A stretch of 64,000 bases of DNA from Streptomyces kronopolitis (GTDB lineage: Bacteria > Actinomycetota > Actinomycetes > Streptomycetales > Streptomycetaceae): positions 1 through 64,000 of the forward strand of contig NZ_BMND01000009.1 of assembly GCF_014646275.1 (NCBI RefSeq), written 5' to 3'. The position numbers and the translations under genes are program-made. Every line of letters begins with the position of its first letter. Positions within the stretch are counted from its first letter, which is position 1. Below the pieces are notes generated by a model. The model was not told where the DNA came from and searched no databases. It worked only from the letters and a program-made list of their open reading frames with translations. Positions 16,615 through 24,642 of the stretch are shown here, one piece after another.

Positions 16615-18618
16615 TCAGCCGGCGCCCGCGTACCCGCGGATGCGCTCCAGTTCCGCCGCCACGTCCGTGAGCGTGGCGCAGTCCGGGACCGGCCGCAGAG
16701 CGGAGCCCGGCAGCCCGGCGCCGGACGGGCGGCGTGGGTCCTCCAGGGCGTCCGCCATCGCCGACAGCGTCCGGCACAGCCGTTCGGCCTCGGCCTCTCC
16801 CGGGCGGTGCGCGCCGTGATCGAGGCGTACCGCGCAGGCGGTCGCGGCGTCCACGATGCGTTCGGCGGCGGTGACCACGGTCAGCCAGTCGGGGTTGCGG
16901 TCGCGGGCCGCGAGGAGTTCGGCGGCCGCGGTCTCCGCCGCCGCCCTGGCCTCGGCCAGCGCCCGGTAGGCGGCGCGGCGCAGCGCCAGCCGTTCGGTGG
17001 GGTCCGCGCCCGGTTCGGCCTCCAGGACGTGCCGCAGGAAGTCCTCGGCGGCCCGCAGCGCGGCGGTCACCCGGTGGCCCACCCGCCGCCGCGGATCGGC
17101 GAGGTGCGGCAGATGCCCGACGACGAGGACGATGCCGCAGGCGATGGAGGTGTCGACGATCCGCTCGGCGGCGGCCTGGGGATCGCCGCTCACGGTCACG
17201 AACGCCAGCACCATGAGGGTGATCGCGACGGTCTGGAGCGCGAAGTGGCGGGTGGCGAACGGCAGCAGCGCCCCGCCCGCGGCGGCCACCAGCGCCGGCC
17301 ACCAGCTGCCGGTCAGCAGCAGCCCCGCCCCGGCGAAGACCAGCACACCGGCGACGGTCCCGGCGAAGCGGTTGACCGTGCGCGAGAAGAGCGGCCCCAG
17401 GTCCGGCTTGACGAGGAAGGTGGCGGTCGCCGGGAGCCAGTACCAGTGGTCGGCGCGCAGCAGCAGGGCCACGGCGGTGCTCGCGGCGATGCAGACGGCG
17501 ACCCGCAGCCCGTAGTCGCGGCCGGCGGGCCCGAACAGGTTGCGGCCGCGCCGGGTCCGGCCGCCGACGGCCGCCAGCGCGCGGCCGGCCACGGCCACCG
17601 GCATCCGCACCCGGCCGGGGCGGCCGCGCGGCGCCGGTTCCGGGTCCGTGCCGGGCAGCGGCTCCCGGCGGGCGAAGGCGACCGCGGCGTCCAGCAGCGC
17701 CCGGTCGAAGGCGCCGCGGCCGGCCGTACTGGTCTCCGGTGCGGCCACCCGTCCCGGTGAGCCTCCGGTGCGCAGCGCGTCGGCGAACCGGCGGGGGCTC
17801 TCCGCCACCCGCGGCGGCAGCGGGCGGGCCTCCCACAACAGGGCGACGCTCGCCTCGCACAGCGCGGTGGCGGCGGCGAACCGCTCGGTGAGCAGCAGTT
17901 CTCCGGTACGGGCCGGGCGGTGCAGCAGCCGGCTGGTGAGCCGGCGCAGCCGCAGCGCCTCATCGGCGCGGTCCAGAGCGGCGGTCAGCCGGCGCCGGGC
18001 CGGCTCGGCACCGGGCCCGCCGGCCGCGCCCAGCGCGTCGGCGAGCGCGTCGAAGACCGTGGCGACGGCCGCCCGCTCACCGCTGAGCGCCCCGCCGGCG
18101 GGCCGCGGCGAGCGCAGGGCCAGCCGCAGCAGGAGCAGCCACAGGCAGCCGGCGAGGACGTAGAGGGCCTTCGTCCAGGGCGCGCCGGGCAGCGGCATCC
18201 CGGCGCCGAGGACGGTGGTGGCCAGCATCTGCATACCGGCGTTGGAGCGCACCGGTCCGGCCACGCTGCCCGCGCCCGAGACGAAGCCGACGGCGAACAG
18301 CGCGGGAACGAGCCACCAGCCCGCCCCGGCCGCCAGCAAGGAGGCCCCGATCAGCATGCCGAGCGCCGAGGCGAGGGCCGGCAGCCCGATGTGGACGATC
18401 CCCGTGCGGCGCGTACCGGGGCGGTCGTTGACCCCCGCCAGCATCGAGCCGAGCCCGGCCAGCACGCCCGGCGCCGGGTGGCCGGTCGCGATACCCGCGC
18501 CCAGCAGCGGCCCCGCGCACAGCGCGCCGCGGGCCACGGCCGCCCAGGGCACGGGCAGCCGCTGCCAGCGGAAGGGGTGGGCCAGCCAGGCGGGCACGGC
18601 GCGCTGCGCGCGGAGCAT
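16615..18618 (-). CDS. FUSC family membrane protein (aromatic acid exporter-like)
   Basis: A 667-residue protein with two hydrophobic halves (about residues 30-170 and 380-520) separated by a soluble helical region and followed by a soluble C-terminal domain, the layout of FUSC/YccS/AaeB proteins. WYWLPATATFLVKPDLGPLFSRTVNRFAGT is the recognisable FUSC segment of the second half. Members are thought to export aromatic acids or other small molecules; the substrate here is unknown. The ATG at 18618 is chosen over 18651 because GAGGAGG lies a few nt upstream. A second FUSC protein is encoded at 50558. Confidence 0.83.
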   Translation of the reverse strand: MLRAQRAVPAWLAHPFRWQRLPVPWAAVARGALCAGPLLGAGIATGHPAPGVLAGLGSMLAGVNDRPGTRRTGIVHIGLPALASALGMLIGASLLAAGAGWWLVPALFAVGFVSGAGSVAGPVRSNAGMQMLATTVLGAGMPLPGAPWTKALYVLAGCLWLLLLRLALRSPRPAGGALSGERAAVATVFDALADALGAAGGPGAEPARRRLTAALDRADEALRLRRLTSRLLHRPARTGELLLTERFAAATALCEASVALLWEARPLPPRVAESPRRFADALRTGGSPGRVAAPETSTAGRGAFDRALLDAAVAFARREPLPGTDPEPAPRGRPGRVRMPVAVAGRALAAVGGRTRRGRNLFGPAGRDYGLRVAVCIAASTAVALLLRADHWYWLPATATFLVKPDLGPLFSRTVNRFAGTVAGVLVFAGAGLLLTGSWWPALVAAAGGALLPFATRHFALQTVAITLMVLAFVTVSGDPQAAAERIVDTSIACGIVLVVGHLPHLADPRRRVGHRVTAALRAAEDFLRHVLEAEPGADPTERLALRRAAYRALAEARAAAETAAAELLAARDRNPDWLTVVTAAERIVDAATACAVRLDHGAHRPGEAEAERLCRTLSAMADALEDPRRPSGAGLPGSALRPVPDCATLTDVAAELERIRGYAGAG

Positions 18619-18858
18619 GGGCCTCCTCAGACGACGACGTCCGGACGGCACGGGGGCCGGTCCGGCGGAATCCGAAGGGCGACATCGGCCGACGGTGGTG
18701 CTCCCAGCCTAAGCGCGGGGATTGTCCGTTTCGCTGCTGCGGGGTTACCGCAAGATCACAAACGGGCGGCGGGAAGAGGTCCGCACGAGCGGGCTGCCGC
18801 CTCGTCCCGCCACCTTTCCCGGGTCTCCCAGGCCCTCGGCTTCCCGCGTCGCCCGGGT

Positions 18859-18864
18859 TAGCGT
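18859..18864 (+). promoter_or_regulatory. Candidate -10 element (TAGCGT) of a leaderless promoter
   Basis: TAGCGT stands six nt before the ATG at 18871, and the spacer CGCCGC cannot act as a Shine-Dalgarno. Confidence 0.55.
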
Positions 18865-18870
18865 CGCCGC

Positions 18871-19896
18871 ATGACGCTCAGGACGGACGACATACGGGTG
18901 ATCGGCGGCGGCGTGATCGGGCTGACCTCGGCGATCGCGCTGGCGGAGGACGGGTTCCGGGTGCGGGTGGTGCGCCGCGAGGCGGCCGGGGCGACGACGT
19001 CGGCAGTGGCCGGCGGACTGTGCTGGCCCTACCGCATCCAGCCGTACGAGCGGGCCGTGCGCTGGTCGGTACGGTCCTTCGAGGTGCTCAGCGCCCTCGC
19101 CCGGCGGCCGCGGGAGACGGGCGCCCGCATAGTGGCCGGCACGATGGCGGTAGGCACGACGCCCGGGGACCACGCCCCGCAGGAGTCGGACGGCGGCGTC
19201 GAGGACGGGCTGGCCGCCTGGTACGAGGCGGTCCCCGGCCTGCGGCGGGCACGCCCGGAGGAGCTGCTCGCCGGGTCCGCCTCCGGGTGGCGGGCACGGA
19301 CCCCGCTCGTCGACATGCCGGCCCATCTCCGGTACCTGGAGCGGCGGCTGACGGCCGCCGGCGGGACCGTGGAGCAGCGCACGGTGTCCTCCCTGGAAGA
19401 GGCCGGCCGGTCGGCGGGCCTGCTCGTGAACTGCTCCGGACTCGGCGCCCGTGACCTGGTACCCGATCCGGACGTGCATCCGGTCCAGGGCCAGTTGGTG
19501 GTCGTGGACAACCCCGGGATCGAGGAGTGGTACGTCCGCGCCGACACCGGCGCGGCGGACACCACCTATCTGCTGCCGCAGCCGTACGGCCTGGTCCTCG
19601 GCGGCACGGCCGTGGAGCACGCCTGGTCGCGGGAGCCCGATCCGGCGGTGGCCCGGGCGATCGTGGCACGGTGCGCCCGGCACGTCCCCGCGCTGGCCGG
19701 GGCCCGGATCCTGGCGCACAAGGTGGGGCTGCGCCCGGCCCGGTCCGCGGTGCGGCTGGAGGCGGAGCGGCTGGCCGGCGGCGCGCTGTGCGTCCACAAC
19801 TACGGGCACGGCGGTGCGGGCGCGACCGTGGCATGGGGCTGCGCGGACGAAGTCCTGCGGACCGTACGGGAGATCCGGGACGGCGACCTGCGCTGA
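18871..19896 (+). CDS. FAD-dependent D-amino-acid oxidase family protein
   Basis: A 341-residue flavoprotein. The dinucleotide-binding motif VIGGGVIGLTSAIALAEDG is at the N-terminus. GGLCWPYR is typical of D-amino-acid/D-aspartate oxidases, and the C-terminal HNYGHGGAGATVAWGCA is the family FAD-binding signature. The enzyme would oxidatively deaminate a D-amino acid to a 2-oxo acid, giving ammonia and hydrogen peroxide. It lacks a signal peptide, so it is probably cytoplasmic. Its neighbour is a D-Ala-D-Ala carboxypeptidase, which releases D-alanine; that is a suggestive pairing but not evidence of a pathway. Confidence 0.87.
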   Translation: MTLRTDDIRVIGGGVIGLTSAIALAEDGFRVRVVRREAAGATTSAVAGGLCWPYRIQPYERAVRWSVRSFEVLSALARRPRETGARIVAGTMAVGTTPGDHAPQESDGGVEDGLAAWYEAVPGLRRARPEELLAGSASGWRARTPLVDMPAHLRYLERRLTAAGGTVEQRTVSSLEEAGRSAGLLVNCSGLGARDLVPDPDVHPVQGQLVVVDNPGIEEWYVRADTGAADTTYLLPQPYGLVLGGTAVEHAWSREPDPAVARAIVARCARHVPALAGARILAHKVGLRPARSAVRLEAERLAGGALCVHNYGHGGAGATVAWGCADEVLRTVREIRDGDLR

Positions 19897-20063
19897 GCGG
19901 GGCGCGCCGCCACGGCCGCCCGCCGCCTCACACCGTCCGGCATGCGGACACGAACATATTTGCCGCTCCCCGAGTGCATCCATCCGCCTGTTTCACGCGT
20001 CTCACCTCCGAGCGGCACTCTCATGGGGCCGCACAGCAGGGGCATTTCATTTGGAGCATTCAC

Positions 20064-20954
20064 TTGAAAATCGGCATTAAGGGCATTAGGCGCGTGTCCG
20101 CGGTGGCCGTCACCGCGGGAGCCGTCCTGACGGCCGGGGCGTTCACGTCCCCGGCGCAGGCCGCCACGCTCAAAACCCCCACGATCACCGCCAAGGGCGG
20201 TTTCGTGATGAACAACGGCACGGGGAAGAGCCTCTTCACCAAGGCCGCGGACTCCCGGCTCTCCACCGGCTCCACCACCAAGATCATGACGGCTCGGGTG
20301 GTGCTGGCCCAGCAGAACCTCAACCTTGACTCCAAGGTGACGGTCCAGAAGGCGTACAGCGACTACATCGTCTCCAAGACGGCGTCGTCGGCGCATCTGA
20401 TCGTCGGTGACAAGCTCACCGTCCGCCAGCTGCTGTACGGGCTGATGCTGCCGTCCGGCTGCGACGCGGCGTACGCGCTGGCCGACAAGTTCGGCAGCGG
20501 GTCGACCCGCGCCGCGCGGGTGAAGTCCTTCATCGGCAAGATGAACAGCACGGCCAAGAGCCTCGGCCTGACGAACACGAGCTTCGACTCGTTCGACGGC
20601 ATCGGCAGCGGCGGGAACTACTCGACCCCGCGCGACCTGACGAAGCTCGCCAGCAACGCGATGAAGTACTCGACGTTCCGCACGGTCGTGAAGACCAAGT
20701 CGACCAAGCAGAAGGTCACGACGAAGAGCGGTGGCTACCGCTACATGTCGTGGACCAACACCAACAATCTGCTGGGCAGCTACGCGGGCACCATCGGCGT
20801 CAAGACCGGCTCCGGCCCGGAGGCCAAGTACTGCCTGGTCTTCGCCGCCACCCGGGGCAGCAAGACGGTCATCGGCACGGTCCTGGCCTCCTCCTCGGTG
20901 GCCAACCGCACCGCGGACGCCAAGAAGCTGATGGACTACGGCTTCAAGAAGTAA
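20064..20954 (+). CDS. Secreted D-alanyl-D-alanine carboxypeptidase (peptidase S11), TTG start
   Basis: A 296-residue penicillin-binding-type protein. Residues 1-33 form a signal peptide ending in SPAQA-A. Catalytic motifs are S70-T-T-K73, S131-G-C133 in place of the classical S-x-N, and K247-T-G249. Family S11 enzymes trim the terminal D-alanine of peptidoglycan stem peptides outside the membrane; a cysteine instead of asparagine in motif 2 is unusual and its effect is unknown. The TTG at 20064 is chosen because GGAG lies seven nt upstream and it gives a clean signal peptide. A strong hairpin follows the stop. Confidence 0.88.
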   Translation: MKIGIKGIRRVSAVAVTAGAVLTAGAFTSPAQAATLKTPTITAKGGFVMNNGTGKSLFTKAADSRLSTGSTTKIMTARVVLAQQNLNLDSKVTVQKAYSDYIVSKTASSAHLIVGDKLTVRQLLYGLMLPSGCDAAYALADKFGSGSTRAARVKSFIGKMNSTAKSLGLTNTSFDSFDGIGSGGNYSTPRDLTKLASNAMKYSTFRTVVKTKSTKQKVTTKSGGYRYMSWTNTNNLLGSYAGTIGVKTGSGPEAKYCLVFAATRGSKTVIGTVLASSSVANRTADAKKLMDYGFKK

Positions 20955-20970
20955 CCCGTCCGGGTCCGAC

Positions 20971-21012
20971 AAGGGGCCCCTCCGCGGCCGAACAGCCGCG
21001 GAGGGGCCCCTT
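20971..21012. terminator. Strong hairpin terminator after the carboxypeptidase gene
   Basis: A perfect 18-bp stem (20971-20988 with 20995-21012) closes a six-base loop. It lies between convergent genes and ends three bp before the stop of the M14 peptidase gene, so it may act in both directions. Confidence 0.85.
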
Positions 21013-21014
21013 CG

Positions 21015-22361
21015 TCATGGACGGCCGGCCTGGCGAGGCCGGGCGCAGGCGGGCAGCGGAGTCGCGGCCGTGACGTGATAGGCGGCCCGCTGGTCCAGCA
21101 GCAGCGGGACGAGTGCGCGCAGCGGCTGGCGCAGCGGGACGACCGCGCCGTCGCCATCCGGCCGCCAGCGCACCCCGTGCCCCGCCAGCACGTCCTTGAC
21201 CTGCGCGAACTGCCGCGCGTCCAGGCGGTAGGCGCAGGGCGGATCGGTCAGGATCTGCGCGTCGGTGGCGGGTTCGTTGTCCGCGCCGCCGAGGTAGACG
21301 GGGCCGCGGTCGGCGTCACCGGAGCGCCGGGCCGCGGTGGTGGCCGCTTCGATGGCCGGGCGGTGCCGGTCGAGGAAGGCGAACGCGCCCTTGAGCGCGG
21401 CGAGCTGGGACCGCACCCGGCGCCTGTTGTTGCGTGCGGGGTCGGCCTTCTCGGCGTCGGTCAGCGCGTCGACCCGGGTCTCGACCAGCATGCCGAGCGA
21501 GCCCTTGACCCCCGCGGTGTTGCGCAGGATCCGCTCCTGGCCGTCGCCCGCGACCTGCTTGACGGGGTCGCCGGTCTCCGGGTCGGTCCAGATGCCGTAG
21601 ACGCCGGCGGAGAAGCCGGCACGGCGGACGGCGGGCGCCACGAAGTCCTGGGAGAGCGCGGCGGCCTCGCGGTGCACCCGGTCCGCGGTGTTGAGGTTGC
21701 GCGGCCACAACGACAGCACGTCCTTGCGGTAGTACGGGGCGGTGGGTCCGTACTCGTGCAGGTCGTAGACGGTGTCGGGGCGGTAGTCGCGCAGGACGGC
21801 GGCCATCGCGCGGGCCTCGGCGGTCTTGAGGGCGAGGTGGTCGCGGTTGATGTCCACGCCGTCGGAGTTGCCGCGGGTGTCGGCGGCCCGGCCGTCGGGG
21901 TTGGCGGTCGGGATGACCAGGACGCTGGTCCGCGCCAGGAAGTGCCGGGTCGCCGGGTCCCGGGCGTAGGCGAGGTCGCGCACGGTGGTCAGGCATGCCT
22001 CGCGCCCGGAGGGTTCGTCGCCGTGCTGGGTGCAGGTCAGCAGGACGGAGTTGCCGCGTCGTACGTCCGCGGGGCGCGCGGGAGCCGGGGCGCCGATCCG
22101 TACGAGCCGGATCGGGCGGCCCTGCGCGGTGGTGCCGATCCGGTCGATCCGCACGCGCGCGGATCCGCGGTCGACGGCGTCGAGGAACCGCTGCTCCTCG
22201 GCCTCGCCGGTCCAGCGGGCGCCGTGGCTGGTCTCGAATCCCGTACGGGGTGCGGGGGTTGCGGTGGCGCCGGCGGGAGGGGCCGGCAGGGTCGCGCCGA
22301 GGGTGGCCGTCAGTCCGGTGGCCAGCATCCCTCGGGCGAGGCGGTGGGAGCGGGGTGTCAC
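21015..22361 (-). CDS. Secreted M14 family zinc carboxypeptidase
   Basis: A 448-residue protein with a signal peptide (about residues 1-34). Zinc ligands are H113 and E116 (TCTQHGDEPSGRE) and H202 (VYDLHEYGP), with the general base probably E294 (GMLVETR). PTANPDGR and GVDINRDH are further M14 landmarks. It should cleave C-terminal residues from peptides, or peptidoglycan peptides, outside the cell. The start is the GTG at 22361. Its first 1046 bp are overlapped, in another frame of the same strand, by the run-on frame of the S15 peptidase gene. Codon bias and motifs show that the M14 frame is the real one here. Confidence 0.88.
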   Translation of the reverse strand: MTPRSHRLARGMLATGLTATLGATLPAPPAGATATPAPRTGFETSHGARWTGEAEEQRFLDAVDRGSARVRIDRIGTTAQGRPIRLVRIGAPAPARPADVRRGNSVLLTCTQHGDEPSGREACLTTVRDLAYARDPATRHFLARTSVLVIPTANPDGRAADTRGNSDGVDINRDHLALKTAEARAMAAVLRDYRPDTVYDLHEYGPTAPYYRKDVLSLWPRNLNTADRVHREAAALSQDFVAPAVRRAGFSAGVYGIWTDPETGDPVKQVAGDGQERILRNTAGVKGSLGMLVETRVDALTDAEKADPARNNRRRVRSQLAALKGAFAFLDRHRPAIEAATTAARRSGDADRGPVYLGGADNEPATDAQILTDPPCAYRLDARQFAQVKDVLAGHGVRWRPDGDGAVVPLRQPLRALVPLLLDQRAAYHVTAATPLPACARPRQAGRP

Positions 22362-24426
22362 GAGGGGGTGCCTCCCTTGGGTGAGCGGTGGGGGTGGGGC
22401 GGGGCCGCCCGCGGTGGGCGGCCCCGGCGGTCGTTCCGCGGCGGTCCGCGGGTCCGCGCGCGCAGCCGCCGGCCGGCGGCCGGCTCGGGGCGTGCGGCGG
22501 GGCCAGGCCGTTCAGCGGGGCGCCCCCCGACGGGGGCCGGGGCGCGCCCGCGGTGGCCCGTGCGAAGGCGGGGGCGCCGCCGGTCAGCGGGAGTGCGGCG
22601 GAGGTGCGGGACAGGTCGAGGGTGAGCGCCGGGCGGGAGGCGGGCGGGTCGATCAGCCCGGCGTCGGTGCCGCCGACGAGGAGCGCGAGCCGGTGCCCGG
22701 CGGGCACGACATGGTCGCTCGCGGCGAGGTGCAGGGTGATCGTGTACGGCTTTCCCGGGGTGAGCGGGCGGCCCTTGCGGGCGTCGGCGTAGGTGCCGAG
22801 GTCGGCCCAGCCGCGGCTGAAGACGGTGTATGCCACCTTCTTCGTGTCGGCGGCGGTCTCCTTGAAGCAGCCGGTGTCGGCCGGGGTGCCCAGGCCCCAG
22901 CAGGTGCGCCTGTCGAGCGTGGTGATGCCCTCGCCGTCGGCGGTGTAGTTGCGGATGGTGGCGGGGCCGAGGTCCACCAGGACGGCGGAGAGATGGGCGG
23001 TCGAGGTGCTCGGGGTGGCGGTCACCGTCACCGTGCCGGAGCCGGACAGCCGCAGCGGCCTGCGCAGCGCCCCCGTGCTGAACCCGGCCTTGTCCGCGGT
23101 GGGTTGACCGGCCCGGGCGGCCCAGTCGGCCTCGCCGTGCCGCGGGTCGTCGGTGAAGGTCTCGGTCGTGCCGCGCGGCGCCTTGGCGGTGCCCAGGACG
23201 CCGACGCCGGGCGCGCTGCCGGCCCGCGGCCGCAGGACGGTCGTCGCGGTGCCGGGTGCGGGCCATCGCGCGTCGGTGGACCAGTGGCCGGGCGCCCGCT
23301 CGACGTCGGCGCCGGGAGCGCGCTCGATGCCGTTGTCGTAGCCCATCAGATAGTGGTCGAACCAGTGGTGCAGGGTCGTGACCCACGCGCCGCGACGGTA
23401 GTCGAAGGGGTCGACGTGCCCGGTCCGGGACAGCCAGATCTTGCGCTCGACGCCGTGCCGGGCGAGCGCGTCCCACCACTGCCCGGCGTGCCGGGTGCGG
23501 ACGTTGAGGTCCTGCATGCCGTGGACCAGGAAGACACTGGCCCGGACCCTGCCCGCGTCGCGGACGTAGTCGCGCGCGGTCCACAGCGGGGTCCAGTCGC
23601 CGCTGCGCGGGGCGCCGGCGGCGAGCGCGCGCTGCACCGCGGCGCAGTGCGTGCCGGTCGCGGGGCTCTCGACCAGGCCCGCGAGGGAGTCCGGCCCGGA
23701 GTCGTACAGCGGGGCGCCCTGGGAGAAGTAGTAGTCGTACCAGGAGGAGATCCCGGAGATCGGGACGATGGTTTTCAGCCCGCTGACGCCGGTCGCCGCG
23801 ACGCCGTTGGCGATGGTGGCGTCCCAGCTCTTGCCGATCATGCCGGTGCGACCGTTGGACCAGCCCGCCGCGACGGGTCTGCCGCCCGTGCGGGCGGTGT
23901 AGGCGCGGCCCCGGCCGGCCAGCCAGTCGACGACGGCCCGGGCCGAGCGGATGTCGGAGGGTCCGCCGACGTCCACACAGCCGTCCGAGCGGTTGGTCCC
24001 CGCGAGGTCGACGAGGACCGTCGCATAGCCGCGCGGCACGAAGTAGTTGTCGTAGAAGAGCGGGAATCCGGCGGGCCGGCCCCGGTCGTCATACGTCTTC
24101 TTCTGGCTCTCGTTGCCGCGTCCGCAGCACGAGTAGTACGGACTCGCGTCCATGATCACGGGTATCCGGCGGCCCTGCCGGGCGGGTTCGGCGGGCCGCA
24201 CGATGTCGGCGGCGACCCGGTCGGTCCGCCCGTCCGCGTCGCCGTCGAGCCCGGTGTCCACCCAGACCGATTCGCGTATCGCGTGGTCGTAGGAGTAGAC
24301 GGGTCTGCTCTCGCCGGGCGCCGCCTGCGCGGCGGACGGCCCGAGCAGGGCGGACAGCAGGGCGGCGACGGCCGCCAGCACGAGCGCTGTGAAGGAGATG
24401 CGGGGGATTCGCGCAGGACTGGTCAC
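21316..24426 (-). CDS. Secreted S15-type Xaa-Pro dipeptidyl-peptidase; reading frame runs on after apparent loss of its stop
   Basis: The first ~630 residues form a normal S15/CocE-type serine peptidase. There is a signal peptide to about residue 36, catalytic S200 in GKSWDAT, D306 in VHGMQDLNV, H337 in SRTGHVDP, and a C-terminal jelly-roll with FSRGWADLG and HRLALLVGGTDAG. Homology fades near 22560. The frame then continues as Arg/Pro-rich nonsense across the M14 gene to 21316 (1036 residues). A TGA sits in another frame at 22514-22512, 637 codons plus one base from the start. One extra base in a homopolymer (for example C6 at 22523-22528) would explain the lost stop. The GTG start is apparently leaderless. 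Confidence 0.78.
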   Translation of the reverse strand: MTSPARIPRISFTALVLAAVAALLSALLGPSAAQAAPGESRPVYSYDHAIRESVWVDTGLDGDADGRTDRVAADIVRPAEPARQGRRIPVIMDASPYYSCCGRGNESQKKTYDDRGRPAGFPLFYDNYFVPRGYATVLVDLAGTNRSDGCVDVGGPSDIRSARAVVDWLAGRGRAYTARTGGRPVAAGWSNGRTGMIGKSWDATIANGVAATGVSGLKTIVPISGISSWYDYYFSQGAPLYDSGPDSLAGLVESPATGTHCAAVQRALAAGAPRSGDWTPLWTARDYVRDAGRVRASVFLVHGMQDLNVRTRHAGQWWDALARHGVERKIWLSRTGHVDPFDYRRGAWVTTLHHWFDHYLMGYDNGIERAPGADVERAPGHWSTDARWPAPGTATTVLRPRAGSAPGVGVLGTAKAPRGTTETFTDDPRHGEADWAARAGQPTADKAGFSTGALRRPLRLSGSGTVTVTATPSTSTAHLSAVLVDLGPATIRNYTADGEGITTLDRRTCWGLGTPADTGCFKETAADTKKVAYTVFSRGWADLGTYADARKGRPLTPGKPYTITLHLAASDHVVPAGHRLALLVGGTDAGLIDPPASRPALTLDLSRTSAALPLTGGAPAFARATAGAPRPPSGGAPLNGLAPPHAPSRPPAGGCARGPADRRGTTAGAAHRGRPRPTPTAHPREAPPRDTPLPPPRPRDAGHRTDGHPRRDPAGPSRRRHRNPRTPYGIRDQPRRPLDRRGRGAAVPRRRRPRIRARADRPDRHHRAGPPDPARTDRRPGSRAPRGRTTRQLRPADLHPARRRTLRARGMPDHRARPRLRPGPGDPALPGADQRPGHPDRQPRRPGRRHPRQLRRRGHQPRPPRPQDRRGPRDGRRPARLPPRHRLRPARVRTHRPVLPQGRAVVVAAQPQHRGPGAPRGRRALPGLRGARRPPCRLLRRRLRHLDRPGDRRPRQAGRGRRPGADPAQHRGGQGLARHAGRDPGRRADRRREGRPRTQQQAPGAVPARRAQGRVRLPRPAPPGHRSGHHRGPALR

Positions 24427-24433
24427 GAGGCGG

Positions 24434-24439
24434 ACGGTA
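24434..24439 (-). promoter_or_regulatory. Candidate -10 element (TACCGT) for the S15 peptidase gene
   Basis: On the minus strand TACCGT lies seven nt before the GTG at 24426, with no Shine-Dalgarno, consistent with a leaderless transcript. Confidence 0.45.
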
Positions 24440-24568
24440 GCGCGGTCCAACTCCTGTGCGTAAGGGTGCGGGTGACGACGGATGTGCGGCCGGTGACGGA
24501 GCCCGGGGCCGACTCGGGGGCAGGGAGTGGCCGGAAGGCGTTCATGTCGGTCATGTGTCAGATCAGGC

Positions 24569-24578
24569 CATGTACATG
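24569..24578. promoter_or_regulatory. Palindrome CATGTACATG in the divergent peptidase promoter region
   Basis: A perfect 10-bp palindrome lies between the divergent S15 and M1 peptidase genes. It overlaps a possible -35 (TGTACA, 24571) that is 18 nt from a possible -10 (TACATA, 24595-24600) for the M1 gene. Operator use is an inference. Confidence 0.35.
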
Positions 24579-24642
24579 ACGCCGCCCCGAAGGAGTACAT
24601 AGGGTCTGAACAGAGCCATCCCCCCTACGAGTTGGAGGACTC

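Noticed and set aside
13571..17860. Open reading frame of 1429 codons on the minus strand opposite tex
   Set aside because: It is antisense to the clearly coding tex gene and has Arg/Gly/His-rich composition without domains; long mirror frames are usual in very GC-rich DNA.
21985..24579. Plus-strand open frame of 864 codons opposite the S15/M14 peptidase genes
   Set aside because: Antisense low-complexity sequence; the minus-strand frames carry catalytic motifs and correct codon bias.
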